A DNA stretch of 64,000 bases from Arenibacter echinorum (GCF_003259375.1 NZ_QLLN01000004.1:560495-624494); one strand, 5' to 3'; shown: positions 37,806-47,845, numbered from the stretch's first letter. Translations and numbers: made by a program. Notes: generated by a model from the sequence alone, not told the origin.

Positions 37806-38834
37806 TTTATGTTTTAACGAGGATTTTCTAATAATCAGCTGGGGTGTCAACACCACGTTTTTGGTTATTTTAGTGTCCCCAGTATTGCTTACTTCTTCCA
37901 AAAAAACCTGAGCGGCGGTTCTTCCCATTTCCAGGGGAAATTGATCTACAGTCGTAATGGCAGTAAGTTCCATAAATCTGGTAAAGGGTTCATTGGAAAA
38001 ACCTACAACGCAAATATCCTCTGGAATATTAAATCCACTTTCCTTTATTTCCTGAATAGCTCCCAAAGCAGCGAAATCACTGGAAGAAAATATTGCGTCT
38101 GGTGGTGTTTCCATATCCAAAAGTAACCGCGCGACCCTTCTACCATCAAGAACGTTGCTCTGTGTCTCAATGACCAAACTTTCATCAAATTCAATTCCAT
38201 TATCGGACAAGGCCTGCTTATAACCCAAATATCTATTTCTAAATATTTCAAAGTTCCGATCGTTGGACAAATGTGCTATTCGCTTACAACCTTGGTCCAA
38301 CAAATGTTTGGTAGCGTCGTAACCACCTTTAAAATCATCTATGGTTACAGAACTGATACCTTTTATATCTTTCTTCCTGTCAAAAAAGACCAATGGCGTT
38401 TTTTTATTTTTTAGAAGTTTATTAAACCCCTTATTTTCCTCCAGATTGGCATTGGAAATAGACATTAATATGCCATCCACTTGTACATTTACAAGAGAAT
38501 TTATTTTTTCGTTTTCTATATTTTCCTGATTGTGGGTCTGACAGATTATTACGTGGTAACCCTTGGGGTACAATTCTTCTTCAATACCACGTATAACCGA
38601 TGAAAAGAAATTACTATCTATTCTAGGAACAATGACACCTACATTATAACTCTTGCCGCTTTTAAGGGCCAAAGCCAACTTATTCTGCTCATAATTCATT
38701 TCCAAGGCGGTATCCAGAACCAGTTTACGCGTATTTAAACTTATTTTGGTATTGTTGTTTAGAGCCCTAGAGACGGTTGCAGCGGTGAGACCAAGTTTTT
38801 CCGCTATGTCATATATGGTCGTTTTCTTCTTCAT
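37797..38834 (-). CDS. LacI-family transcriptional regulator
   Basis: 345 residues. N-terminal helix-turn-helix TIYDIAEKLGLTAATVSRALNNNTKIS with the hinge region, then a periplasmic-binding-protein-like effector domain (VGVIVPRIDSNFFSSVIRGIEEEL, GILMSISN, FFDRKKDI, RRVARLLLDMETPPDAIFSSSDFAALG). It sits in the middle of the pectin region, convergent with uxaBA. The four TGTAATCGATTACA-type sites at 34477, 39047, 44241 and 51794 are its probable operators. The site at 39047 is 213 bases from its own start, so it may regulate itself. A galacturonate-derived effector is the natural guess. Confidence 0.9.
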   Translation of the reverse strand: MKKKTTIYDIAEKLGLTAATVSRALNNNTKISLNTRKLVLDTALEMNYEQNKLALALKSGKSYNVGVIVPRIDSNFFSSVIRGIEEELYPKGYHVIICQTHNQENIENEKINSLVNVQVDGILMSISNANLEENKGFNKLLKNKKTPLVFFDRKKDIKGISSVTIDDFKGGYDATKHLLDQGCKRIAHLSNDRNFEIFRNRYLGYKQALSDNGIEFDESLVIETQSNVLDGRRVARLLLDMETPPDAIFSSSDFAALGAIQEIKESGFNIPEDICVVGFSNEPFTRFMELTAITTVDQFPLEMGRTAAQVFLEEVSNTGDTKITKNVVLTPQLIIRKSSLKHKEG

Positions 38835-39046
38835 GAATTATTTAACTTGGTACTTATAACAATAACAATACCACAATTGTTCGTTGAAAATTGATAACTT
38901 AGTTTCCTATTTAATCTAGATTTTGGTGTAAAATTAATTGATATAAACAACACATTTTATATTCTTCACCAATAACTACGATGAAGCTTCCGATAAAACC
39001 TATTTTTATATAACATTGGCAAGATATAATATTTCAGCTATTATGT

Positions 39047-39060
39047 TGTAATCGATTGCA
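39047..39060. promoter_or_regulatory. LacI-family operator upstream of lacI and acetylesterase remnant
   Basis: TGTAATCGATTGCA differs from the palindrome at one base. It lies 213 bases upstream of lacI (- strand) and directly over the start of the CE12 remnant at 39056 (+ strand), so it probably controlled both. Confidence 0.65.
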
Positions 39061-39259
39061 TATAAACCTTTTCCCTTACACTATAATTCTAACAATTCTT
39101 ATAGTGCTGTCCATTTCAGCTCAAAACAACACAAAAGAATGGAGAAAATGCCTTAGGCCAAATGGCGTTGAGGACAATACCCACCTATCGGTAACAGGAG
39201 CAACCTTGGTCGGTCAACTAGCCCTTGATGAAATGGAAAAGCAAAAAATAAAATTCTAA
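39056..39259 (+). pseudogene. Remnant of CE12 rhamnogalacturonan acetylesterase gene
   Basis: 67 codons from TTG. The first ~23 residues are a signal peptide (TIILTILIVLSISAQ), followed after a short join (NNTKEWRKC) by LRPNGVEDNTHLSVTGATLVGQLALDEMEKQ. The second part matches the C-terminal end of SGNH/CE12 rhamnogalacturonan acetylesterases, including the catalytic Asp-x-x-His (DNTH). The central ~200 residues with the nucleophile Ser are missing, so the gene has a large internal deletion. The surrounding genes degrade rhamnogalacturonan, which supports the identity. A conventional start is lacking, and the operator overlaps the apparent start. Confidence 0.65.
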
Positions 39260-39304
39260 GCGAATTCAAGTAAGAATGGATTTATGAATACTTAACCCCT
39301 TCCA

Positions 39305-40249
39305 TTACTTCGCCATATTATTGTTTATCAACCAATGTTTCAAGGATTCTGGCCAATATGTATTGGTACCTTCCCTACCCAATCCGAAACCATGTCCTCC
39401 ACTCTCATAAATATGTAATTCGGCGGGAACATTATTCTCTTTTAGCCTTAACAAGTAATTAATACTATTTTCCACGGGAACAGCCTTATCATCCACCGCA
39501 TGAATTAGAAAAGCAGGAGGAGTGTTGATATCTATTTGCCTTTCATTGGAATATTTATCTAACAAGTCAGCACTTACATTTTCTCCCAACAAATTTTTTC
39601 TGGAACCTTTGTGTGTAATGCCATCCTCCATTGAAATTACCGGATAGATCAAAATGGAAAAATCCGGGCGGGCACTTAGGGGTTCGGAATCATAAACTTT
39701 TTCACTATAAAGGGTGGAAAGCGTGGAAGCAAGATGACCGCCAGCTGAGAAGCCCATAATTCCTATTTTGTTAGGATCTAGCTTCCATTTAACGGCATTG
39801 CGCCTTACCAATCTAATGGCTTCCTGTGCATCTTGTAAAGGCCCTATAGATTTATCTTTCATAATCAAATCATCGGGTAGTCGGTATTTTAAAACGAATG
39901 CTGAGACCCCTATACTATTAAACCATTTAGCTACCTTATAACCTTCCTTATAAATAGCCAAATGCGAATAACCCCCTCCTGGGCAAATAACCACGGAAGC
40001 ACCACTGGATTTATCCCCATCCGCTAAATAAACAGTCAAACTAGGGTAGGTCACTTTACTAACCCCTCTAACTTCGTTGGCATCATCATATGTCAGTACC
40101 TCTTTATACTCCTTGTTCTGAATCGAATTTGGTACCGCATTGGGCCAAACAGGAAGAACCTCTTGAGCATATAAGCTTACATCTCCAAAAAAAGTAAAAT
40201 ATAGTATTGTTAAATAGGCAAATAATTTTACTCCACTTTTCTGAATCAT
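39305..40249 (-). CDS. Secreted alpha/beta-hydrolase esterase in pectin cluster
   Basis: 314 residues, signal peptide ending LYAQ. Oxyanion motif CPGGGY, nucleophile GFSAGG (Ser169), acidic residue in AVDDK, and GGHGF for His. Paralogue of the esterase at 11263. Its start overlaps the stop of the GH105 gene by four bases (ATGA), so it is the last gene of the GH106-GH105-esterase operon and probably deacetylates pectin fragments. It may compensate for the deleted CE12 gene next door; that is inference. Confidence 0.82.
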   Translation of the reverse strand: MIQKSGVKLFAYLTILYFTFFGDVSLYAQEVLPVWPNAVPNSIQNKEYKEVLTYDDANEVRGVSKVTYPSLTVYLADGDKSSGASVVICPGGGYSHLAIYKEGYKVAKWFNSIGVSAFVLKYRLPDDLIMKDKSIGPLQDAQEAIRLVRRNAVKWKLDPNKIGIMGFSAGGHLASTLSTLYSEKVYDSEPLSARPDFSILIYPVISMEDGITHKGSRKNLLGENVSADLLDKYSNERQIDINTPPAFLIHAVDDKAVPVENSINYLLRLKENNVPAELHIYESGGHGFGLGREGTNTYWPESLKHWLINNNMAK

Positions 40250-41370
40250 ATTTTCATTTTATATATTTCGCTTCCCGCCAATAAAAAACAACCTAGTCCA
40301 TAGTCCTCAAAATCAGGGACCTTGTCATAGGATAAGGGTTGACCATCTTTTGGTTCTTTACCTGTAGACTGTAAATATCCCAAAAATCCATTCGTATGCA
40401 AGCCTTCTTCTATCATGGCTTTCCAACCTTTTTCTATTATGGGAAGATAGGTCTCCTTGTCCAAAATTCCGTTGTTTACGCCATATGTTATACCATAAAT
40501 AAACAAGGCGGTGCCCGATAGTTCCTTTCCCCCATAATGCTTGGGGTCGTGCAAACTTACATTCCAAAAGCCGTCTTTTCTCTGGATGGGGACCAAGGCT
40601 TCCGCCATAGATTTCAGGTCTTTAATATACTGATCTCTATGGGGGGCATTATCAGGAATAATACTTAAAACTTTTGCCAAGGCCGCAATCACCCAACCGT
40701 TTCCACGACTCCAATAAGAATCCTCACCATTGGGTTCTGTGTAGGGTGGATCAAAATCGGCATCCCGCCACCATAGTCCATCCTTGGGGTTATAAAGCCC
40801 CTTATCGCCATGCTTGTTCCTTGTATACATATACATCCCGTACATTTTTTCATAGTAGCGATCATCCTTCTCCAAAACACCCAATTTTGCAAAAACGGGC
40901 ATGCCCATTTGAATGGCATCGATCCAAGACCAATCGTCCAATTGTGGGGTGTTCAGGAGCATATTAATACATGCCTTTGTGTTCTTCAGTTTTTTGGGAT
41001 CCGGCTCCAAATTGTATAAATCTATATAAGTTTGGGCAGCACAATAATCGTCGGCGTTGCGATTGGCATTGCCATTTCTAAAACCCCATCCGTGAAATTC
41101 CGCCCAATCATAGGCGTAATCGTAATACACTTCTTTTGGGTAAATTTCATGCAATGCCATAAGGCCTTCATAATATACTCCCCGTGTCCAAATATTACTT
41201 GGGCGCTCCTTATTTGTAATGATCGTTTTCCCTACGTCTGGCCATTTATTCATAAAATATTCATTGGCCAGTTGCATGTGCTCCAATACTTTGGGCTTAT
41301 CGGTAATTTGGGCAAATATCGCTTGCAACGATATAAGGGTAACGCCAATAAATAAGAGTTGTTTTTTCAT
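40246..41370 (-). CDS. GH105 unsaturated rhamnogalacturonyl hydrolase
   Basis: 374 residues, signal peptide ending IFAQ. The (alpha/alpha)6 barrel features of YteR-type enzymes are present: RGVYYEGLMALHE, NADDYCAAQTYIDLY (Asp107, Asp108), DDWSWIDAIQMGMPVF (Asp151) and SYWSRGNGWVIAALA. The family removes the terminal 4,5-unsaturated galacturonate from rhamnogalacturonan disaccharides by hydrating the double bond. Middle gene of the operon GH106-GH105-esterase. It is the most YteR-like of the three GH105-type proteins in the region. Confidence 0.88.
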   Translation of the reverse strand: MKKQLLFIGVTLISLQAIFAQITDKPKVLEHMQLANEYFMNKWPDVGKTIITNKERPSNIWTRGVYYEGLMALHEIYPKEVYYDYAYDWAEFHGWGFRNGNANRNADDYCAAQTYIDLYNLEPDPKKLKNTKACINMLLNTPQLDDWSWIDAIQMGMPVFAKLGVLEKDDRYYEKMYGMYMYTRNKHGDKGLYNPKDGLWWRDADFDPPYTEPNGEDSYWSRGNGWVIAALAKVLSIIPDNAPHRDQYIKDLKSMAEALVPIQRKDGFWNVSLHDPKHYGGKELSGTALFIYGITYGVNNGILDKETYLPIIEKGWKAMIEEGLHTNGFLGYLQSTGKEPKDGQPLSYDKVPDFEDYGLGCFLLAGSEIYKMKI

Positions 41371-41391
41371 TTTGTCACTGTTTTATTTCTA

Positions 41392-44151
41392 TTAATTCAT
41401 TTTTAAAGGAGTCAAGGTAACAGGCCCTAAAATACCGGAGGGCATAGGCTCCCATAGAGTAGCATCGAACTTTTTATAATCTTTATCCACCATATTTATT
41501 TCGTAGAAATTTTTCCATTCCTCTCCCCTCAGTTCTTTTGCTCGAATCCTGTTGGCAGAGAGATTTGTGACCTCCAAGGTTATTTTGTTATTCCCTTTCT
41601 TTAGGGATCCAATATTGATCTCAAAAGGATTGGCCCATACGGTTCCCACATAGATATCGTTTATCCAAATTTTGGCACTTTCCCTTACGTCTCCCAATTT
41701 TAATAGCCAGGCCTCCGTTTTAGTGTCCGGATTTTGAAACTCCAGTTCATACTTGGCCGTACCTGAAAATTCCTCAGCTTTTTTACTAAATTTTGTCCAA
41801 GATTTCAGGTTTGAAATAGTGGTGTTTTCAGGTAAAATTGGACCGCCCCTTAAAAACGATATTTGCCAATCCCTTTTGATCTCGTGGGATTCACCTGTGG
41901 TTTCAAAGTATTCCCAGTGCTTGGTATTAGATTGTTTACCAGTTATTATAAAGAGTGCGTCTCCAGGCTTAATCTGAACTTTAACCCTAGTTTTGTTGCC
42001 TTCATTTTCAATTTTGGCCTTCCCCGTTATATCGATATTGGGGTCAAATATATCCACCTCCTTGTAACTACCATTTATTGGAATGTATTGGTCAACCATT
42101 TTTGATGTATGGTTTACTAGATAATATATTTTATCGCCATTATTATCCCTTCTGATAAATTTCAAGCCAGTTTCAACCAATTTCTCGGGTTCAACCTGGG
42201 CCATTTCCAAATCTGAAAATATATTTTTGGACGGATTAATAAGTGATCTATTATCCAATAGCAATTGCTGCATTTCACTATGTTGCAATTTAAAGTCCTT
42301 AAACCCGGGTACAGTTTCCGGAAGATTTTGAAAGATGATATTTGCCCCCTGTTTTTTAAGCGCAATTAATTTTTTTAAAGTGCCCAATGGCATATACTTG
42401 CTGGTAGGAATGATTAAACTTTTATAACTACCACCCGGCAATTTTATTTCACCATTTTCAATTGTTGCCTTTTCAATAAAATTATCCGAAACAAAATCAA
42501 GGCCGTACCCTTTTTGCATTAGACTTCTCGTAGTTTCATAAAACGGCTGATTCTGTAGCCATTCGTCCAAGGAATGTATCTTGAATTGAAAAAAGAGTGC
42601 ACCGTTCAAGTAGCTGTTCCACACATCGTGTACCGGCCAATAAAGTAAAGTTTCATTATCAGGTTTGCCAGCTTGTAAAAAAGACTGGCAATTGGTGATA
42701 TACGAAAATAATTGTGATTCGTCCTCTCCCAGAGATAGATTGGGGTTGAAATTTACCGAGGCGTAAAATTTCCATCCTGGCCATGGGGCGCGAGTGGGAG
42801 AATAGGTGGTGCCATGTAAAAAGACATGATTTACCCCATTTAAAAATAAATCTTCCACTTCAGGTTTACATTGGGAAAGGGCTGTTTTAAAATGATCCCG
42901 CAACCAAGTAAAAGTCTCCGATGAGGTTAGTGGCTTTCCTGCGATATGTGCTGACGAAGACGAGAATTTTAGCATAACTGGATCAGCATCGCCTTCCCGA
43001 ATATCCTCCTTTTCCCTGCGCAACCCAGGTATATCATAAGGCATGGACCCGAAAGTTTCACACTCGGGAATATCGGCCGAGGCGTATAGATCGATCAAAT
43101 TTCCCGGTGAACCATGTGCTTGAAGTCGTGACTTAAAACCTTTGCTATGAGCCCAATCCGTCCAAGGATTATCAAAATCCAACAATAACAAATCGGACAA
43201 GGTTTCCCTATAATCACTTTTTAACCTATTGGCTTCTTCATTATCCTCCTCACTTAATAATAACGGCAGATAGGGTTTCAGATCATAACCGCGATACTTT
43301 TCAAAAGCTTTAAAAAAGTGAGGAGTGAAATCGGTTCCATAAACCTCATAGCTATCATTAAAAATGGAGCGTATTCTACCTTCAAACCCAGTTAAAGCTT
43401 CATCAAAAGGTTTTAAATAAGCTTTCAGGGCATTTGTGGAATAATGATCAAGGGTAAAACCACCACCACCTGGAGCTGCCCGTTTTACTTCTTGCCCGGT
43501 TTTACCAACAAATACGGCATAAATAGTGAAATCTTCCTCTTTTGCTTTCCAATTTATCCAGTTCCCTCTAAGTTGTGGAGTCAAGTCTAAATAAGTACCC
43601 TCATTTCCATAGGCCAACAAATATTGTAAATGGGCCGGTTGTTTTTCTGTGTTATCCTTAACAAGTATATGCTGTGAAAATTTCTCACCCCTATTTACGG
43701 TATAGGTTTGTGTTATTAATTTTGTAGCAGCAAATTCCGGAGTTACTTGCGGACCACCATAGGGCCATCCTGTACCCAATGTTAAGTCTACCTGCATTCC
43801 CAAACTATCCGCTGTCTTAATAGTGTAGTCCAACATTTGCAGCCATTTGGGGGATAAGTAATTCAAAAAATTACTTTCTTCTCCTTTTACACCATAAATA
43901 GGTGCAATTTCGACACCTCCAATCCCCACTTTTTGCAAGTCGATTAAATTCTGTTTTAAATTTAAAGTATCCACAGCGCTAGCCATCCACCACCATCGGG
44001 TCCATGGCTGGGTCGTATTGATTTTCCCAGGGGGTAAGTCGTTGTTTTCCTGCGCACTAACAAAGAACAAAGGGATGTACAATAGAAGTAATGTTAATCC
44101 AATATTTTTTGGTAATAGATTATTCATTGGAGTATAATTTTCAATTTTCAT
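41392..44151 (-). CDS. GH106 alpha-L-rhamnosidase
   Basis: 919 residues; Met9 at 44127 gives an equally good or better signal peptide (to VSAQ). The GH106 N-terminal signature TRWWWMASAVD (51-61) opens the barrel, with GGVEIAPIYG, DLTLGTGWPYGG, FTPHFFKAFEKYRGYDL and FLHGTTYSP; a C-terminal beta-sandwich with LKLGDVRESAKIWIN follows. GH106 enzymes release L-rhamnose from rhamnogalacturonans. The length is typical. It leads the leftward operon and starts 90 bases after the LacI operator at 44241. Confidence 0.88.
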   Translation of the reverse strand: MKIENYTPMNNLLPKNIGLTLLLLYIPLFFVSAQENNDLPPGKINTTQPWTRWWWMASAVDTLNLKQNLIDLQKVGIGGVEIAPIYGVKGEESNFLNYLSPKWLQMLDYTIKTADSLGMQVDLTLGTGWPYGGPQVTPEFAATKLITQTYTVNRGEKFSQHILVKDNTEKQPAHLQYLLAYGNEGTYLDLTPQLRGNWINWKAKEEDFTIYAVFVGKTGQEVKRAAPGGGGFTLDHYSTNALKAYLKPFDEALTGFEGRIRSIFNDSYEVYGTDFTPHFFKAFEKYRGYDLKPYLPLLLSEEDNEEANRLKSDYRETLSDLLLLDFDNPWTDWAHSKGFKSRLQAHGSPGNLIDLYASADIPECETFGSMPYDIPGLRREKEDIREGDADPVMLKFSSSSAHIAGKPLTSSETFTWLRDHFKTALSQCKPEVEDLFLNGVNHVFLHGTTYSPTRAPWPGWKFYASVNFNPNLSLGEDESQLFSYITNCQSFLQAGKPDNETLLYWPVHDVWNSYLNGALFFQFKIHSLDEWLQNQPFYETTRSLMQKGYGLDFVSDNFIEKATIENGEIKLPGGSYKSLIIPTSKYMPLGTLKKLIALKKQGANIIFQNLPETVPGFKDFKLQHSEMQQLLLDNRSLINPSKNIFSDLEMAQVEPEKLVETGLKFIRRDNNGDKIYYLVNHTSKMVDQYIPINGSYKEVDIFDPNIDITGKAKIENEGNKTRVKVQIKPGDALFIITGKQSNTKHWEYFETTGESHEIKRDWQISFLRGGPILPENTTISNLKSWTKFSKKAEEFSGTAKYELEFQNPDTKTEAWLLKLGDVRESAKIWINDIYVGTVWANPFEINIGSLKKGNNKITLEVTNLSANRIRAKELRGEEWKNFYEINMVDKDYKKFDATLWEPMPSGILGPVTLTPLKMN

Positions 44152-44240
44152 TTGGTACTTTAGGTAATTCTATCGGTTGATCTTAGCCTTTTTTTTAACT
44201 GTAAATTACCCTAAGCCCCTTATCAATCACACTTCCACAT

Positions 44241-44254
44241 TGTAATCGATTACC
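44241..44254. promoter_or_regulatory. LacI-family operator upstream of GH106 operon
   Basis: TGTAATCGATTACC, one change from the perfect palindrome. It lies 90 bases from the GH106 start (- strand) and about 500 bases from the divergent DUF4861 gene. The 597-base gap 44152-44748 also holds a perfect tandem duplication GGCATCCTGT at 44321-44340 and no gene. Confidence 0.7.
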
Positions 44255-44320
44255 TTATTACCGGGATTGGGTAAATTGGATTCGCTTTAAATACTAAAAA
44301 TAATAACTTAATTAAGATCT

Positions 44321-44340
44321 GGCATCCTGTGGCATCCTGT
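44321..44340. repeat. Perfect 10-bp tandem duplication
   Basis: GGCATCCTGT occurs twice without a gap in the divergent promoter region. It may be chance or a duplicated protein-binding half-site; no third copy is present. Confidence 0.4.
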
Positions 44341-44748
44341 ATTTTTTAAAATGAAATTGATTGATAAACACTGTTGCCCATTACAGCTTAACATTTCGGT
44401 TACAGCATAGCACAGGATACTAATACAGAACCAAACAATTATCTTTAGCCATGCCGCAATGCAATAGTATGTTCTATTTTTTTATGTTTTTCTTTCCATA
44501 TTAGGTGGTTCAAAAGCTTAAAATACACTAGGCTATTATGGAAAATTAATCCCCCCAATTGGAACCAACTAAAATTGAATGTCGAGTTTGGCCAAGAGGA
44601 TTGTTATCTGCAAATAATTGGGTAATTTACAGTTAAAGTAACCAATTCACAGGTCAGTAAAGAATCGGACCGTTATTAAGCCCTAAATAAATGATGGAAA
44701 CAACACCATAATAGCACTAATAAATCCAATTAACTAAAAAACAACCTT

Positions 44749-46032
44749 ATGAAAGCAACACTATATTGCCTATCGTTTGTTTTGCTAATCGCCTTTCCAT
44801 CCTGTAAAAAAGAAGTGGAAAAGGGCCAAATAATACAATTGACCAATACTTCGGAGGTGGATTTATTAGATAAGCCCATTTCTGTTGATAAAAAATTACT
44901 GAGTCAGAAAGACAGCCTTGCCAAATATCCTCTTGTAGTTTTTGATCTGGATACGCTTCCTTCACAACTAAATGATACGGATAATGATGGGCAGTGGGAC
45001 GAGCTTTTTTTTGTTGCTGATTTTAACCCGAAAGAATCAAAGGCTATTGAGCTGAATTGGACAGACCAAAAACCAATTTATAGGGCAAGAACCAGTGTTA
45101 GGTTTGGTAAACGAAGCTCAGCGGATACCCCGGTACAGCCAACCACCAGTGAAACCATGATGGCCAATGAACTTCCCAAAAGTCTGGGCTACCAACAATA
45201 CCAGACCGATGGGCCTTCCTGGGAAAATGACAAGGTGGGGTTTAGACATTATTTGGACGGTAGAAATGCAAAAGACCTTTTCGGAAAAAAGACTTCTGGC
45301 ATCTCTCCTGAGGATGTTGGTCTTAACGCAAATGGTGCCGTAGAGGACAACTATCATGTAATGGAAGACTGGGGCAGGGATATTCTTGCCGTTGGCAATT
45401 CTGTTGGCTTGGGGGGCTATGCCCTTATTACCGAGACTGAATTTATGCGATTGGGGGTAACTGTAGAAGATTCTATAAACAATGTAGAAAAAACGTCTTT
45501 TCAAATTGTTGCAGAAGGACCTGTAAATTCTATATTATCTTATACATATGACCATTGGATGCCCAATGACAGGACTTATTCGGTCAACGAAATCACTACT
45601 ATTTGGCCAGGGATGTATGGCTATAAAAATAAGGTTTCGGTATCTGGCTTAAAGGGAGACGAATATTTGGCCGTTGGTCTTGTAAACATTCATACGGATA
45701 AAGAATTGGGCATTTTTGATGATAACAGTAAATATGTGATTTTGTACACTCATGACATGCAGACCTATGACAAGGAATGGTGGCTGGGAATGGCACTAAT
45801 TGTACCCAAGGATAAATATTTAGGGCATACGGAAGCTCCTAAAACCGGCAATCTTTCCAACAGTTATTTGGCCAAACTTAAAATCAGTAACAACGAGCCT
45901 ATAAGCTACTATGCCATTGCTGGCTGGGAGCTAAGTGACGAAAAGTTTACGGACGAAACCTATTTTATAAATTATTTGAAAAGGCTTACCCGTCAACTTT
46001 CAGCTGAAATCGATATAGAAATAAAAAATTAA
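44749..46032 (+). CDS. DUF4861 lipoprotein in pectin cluster (copy 1)
   Basis: 427 residues, lipobox FPSC (Cys19). The N-terminal part includes a Ca-like loop DTDNDGQWDE, and the DUF4861 core has PSWENDKVGFRHYLDGRNAKDLFGK, DNYHVMEDWGRDILAVGNSVGLGGYAL and YTYDHWMP. I know DUF4861 as a frequent neighbour of GH88/GH105 genes in pectin and ulvan clusters, without settled activity. It starts the operon DUF4861-GH105-rhaM. A shorter relative is encoded at 49308-50321, next to another GH105 gene, so the pair is duplicated here. Confidence 0.8.
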   Translation: MKATLYCLSFVLLIAFPSCKKEVEKGQIIQLTNTSEVDLLDKPISVDKKLLSQKDSLAKYPLVVFDLDTLPSQLNDTDNDGQWDELFFVADFNPKESKAIELNWTDQKPIYRARTSVRFGKRSSADTPVQPTTSETMMANELPKSLGYQQYQTDGPSWENDKVGFRHYLDGRNAKDLFGKKTSGISPEDVGLNANGAVEDNYHVMEDWGRDILAVGNSVGLGGYALITETEFMRLGVTVEDSINNVEKTSFQIVAEGPVNSILSYTYDHWMPNDRTYSVNEITTIWPGMYGYKNKVSVSGLKGDEYLAVGLVNIHTDKELGIFDDNSKYVILYTHDMQTYDKEWWLGMALIVPKDKYLGHTEAPKTGNLSNSYLAKLKISNNEPISYYAIAGWELSDEKFTDETYFINYLKRLTRQLSAEIDIEIKN

Positions 46033-46050
46033 TTGAAAAGCCCTAAAAAA

Positions 46051-47418
46051 ATGGATATATCTAAATATATAAGTATCAAAAAATTATCAATATTGTCATT
46101 GGCCATAACTGTTCAAACAGAAATAATGGCACAAGAGCCCGCCAATGATGTAACAACCCCATTACATTTGTTGCAGCCCGACTATCCTACTCCCTACGGA
46201 GCCAAAACCGTAGAGGAAATCACAGCTACCCTAGACAGGGTATATAACTTTTTGGATGCTACTACCCCAGCCAAATTGGTAGACAGCAAATCCAATCAGG
46301 AAGTAACCAATCTAAAAAAGCTGGACGAAAACACCATTTTTGCACCTGGTGCATTCCGACTTACCAGTTACGAATGGGGAGTTACCTATGCTGGAATGCT
46401 ATTGGCCACGGAAGCTACCGGCAACCCAAAATATGCCAATTATACCAATGATAGAATTAAACTCATAGCTGATATTGCCCCCGTTTACAAAGAACAACAT
46501 AAGAAAAACAAAGATTTCCCTTCTCCCATATCATCCGTTCTTAATCCGCATGCCCTAGATGATGCAGGTGCAGTTTGTGCAGCAATGATAAAAGTGGAAA
46601 GATCAGGTCTTAAAGCCGACCTAAGACCGCTGATAGATAATTTTATAGATTATATAAGCAATAGGGAATTTAGGTTTTCAGACGGAACACTAGCCAGAAA
46701 CAGACCTCAACCCAACACTTTATGGCTAGATGATCTTTTTATGAGCGTCCCGGCCTTGGCCCAAATGGGGAAATTAACAGGAGAGGTTGAATATTTTGAT
46801 GATGCTGTAAAGCAGGTTGCCCAATTTTCCGAAAGAATGTTCAATAAAGGGAATGGGCTATACATGCACGGCTGGGTGATGGCTATGGACGATCACCCCC
46901 AATATCATTGGGCAAGAGCCAACGGTTGGGCTGTAATGACCATGGTTGAATTGTTGGAAGTATTGCCAAAGAACCACCCAGGCTATAATATGGTCTTAAC
47001 ACAATTACAGGATCATATCAATGGATTGGCCCGCTATCAAAACGGAACAGGATTTTGGCACCAGTTAATTGACCGCAATGATACCTATCTCGAAACTTCT
47101 GCAACGGCAATCTACACCTATGCCATAGCAAGGGCCATCAATAGGGGATATATTGATAAATTGGCCTATTCACCAATGGCATTGTTGGGATGGAATGCCG
47201 TTGCCACCAAGGTAAACGCCAAAGGGCAAGTTGAAGGTACCTGCGTAGGAACCGGAATGGGTTTTGACCCAGCCTTTTATTACTACAGGCCCATAAATGT
47301 GTTTGCGGCACACGGCTATGGTCCGGTAATGCTTGCAGGAGCTGAAATAATACTATTGCTTAAGAATAATGATTTTGAGATAAATGATAGCTCCCTGCAG
47401 TTGAAAGTAAATAAATAA
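46051..47418 (+). CDS. GH105-like unsaturated glucuronyl/galacturonyl hydrolase (copy 1 of pair)
   Basis: 455 residues from the ATG at 46051; a TTG at 46033 follows directly on the previous stop but is less likely. Signal peptide ending IMAQ. Barrel motifs: NPHALDDAGAV (Asp170, Asp171), LWLDDLFMSVPALAQMG (Asp227, Asp228), YMHGWVM, YHWARANGWAVM and FWHQLID. The motif order is that of GH88/GH105 hydrolases, which hydrate 4,5-unsaturated uronates. It lies between DUF4861 and rhamnose mutarotase genes, so its product should include rhamnose. Sequence divergence from the gene at 40246 suggests a different linkage preference. Confidence 0.82.
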   Translation: MDISKYISIKKLSILSLAITVQTEIMAQEPANDVTTPLHLLQPDYPTPYGAKTVEEITATLDRVYNFLDATTPAKLVDSKSNQEVTNLKKLDENTIFAPGAFRLTSYEWGVTYAGMLLATEATGNPKYANYTNDRIKLIADIAPVYKEQHKKNKDFPSPISSVLNPHALDDAGAVCAAMIKVERSGLKADLRPLIDNFIDYISNREFRFSDGTLARNRPQPNTLWLDDLFMSVPALAQMGKLTGEVEYFDDAVKQVAQFSERMFNKGNGLYMHGWVMAMDDHPQYHWARANGWAVMTMVELLEVLPKNHPGYNMVLTQLQDHINGLARYQNGTGFWHQLIDRNDTYLETSATAIYTYAIARAINRGYIDKLAYSPMALLGWNAVATKVNAKGQVEGTCVGTGMGFDPAFYYYRPINVFAAHGYGPVMLAGAEIILLLKNNDFEINDSSLQLKVNK

Positions 47419-47530
47419 CAAGCATTTAACAGCAATGTACTATAACCATTCCTATTAACTAGAGGTTCAATCTGAAGCAAAATGCACGAAAAACAACCTC
47501 AAAAGTACCGTGGAAATTAAATAATCAACC

Positions 47531-47845
47531 ATGTATAGAAATGCTTTTAAGATGAAATTAAAGTCCGGTTTCGAAGCCGAATATAAAAAGCGCCATGTTG
47601 AAATATGGCCAGAACTTTCCGATTTACTTTCCAAGGAAGGTATCTCGGAATATTCCATTTTTTTGGATGAAGAAACCCTAACCCTTTTCGCATTCCAGAA
47701 GTTGTCGGATAATTTTAATGACTTGGCAATTCAGAATCATCCCATGGTAAAAAAGTGGTGGACATATATGGCGGATATTATGGAAACCAACCCCGACAAT
47801 TCTCCACAATCAAGTACGCTGAAAGAAGTATTCTTTATGGAGTAA
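47531..47845 (+). CDS. rhaM: L-rhamnose mutarotase
   Basis: 104 residues, normal for the family. It carries the RhaM motif AFKMKLKSGFEAEYKKRHVEIWPEL with Tyr18 and His22 and the later WWTYMADIME (Trp region). RhaM interconverts alpha and beta L-rhamnose in the cytoplasm. The gene follows the DUF4861-GH105 pair by 112 bases and shows that L-rhamnose is an end product of this region. No rhamnose isomerase, kinase or aldolase is in the window. Confidence 0.92.
   Translation: MYRNAFKMKLKSGFEAEYKKRHVEIWPELSDLLSKEGISEYSIFLDEETLTLFAFQKLSDNFNDLAIQNHPMVKKWWTYMADIMETNPDNSPQSSTLKEVFFME

Noticed and set aside
44321-44340. Tandem GGCATCCTGT as start of a CRISPR or VNTR
   Set aside because: Only two adjacent copies without spacers; too short for either.
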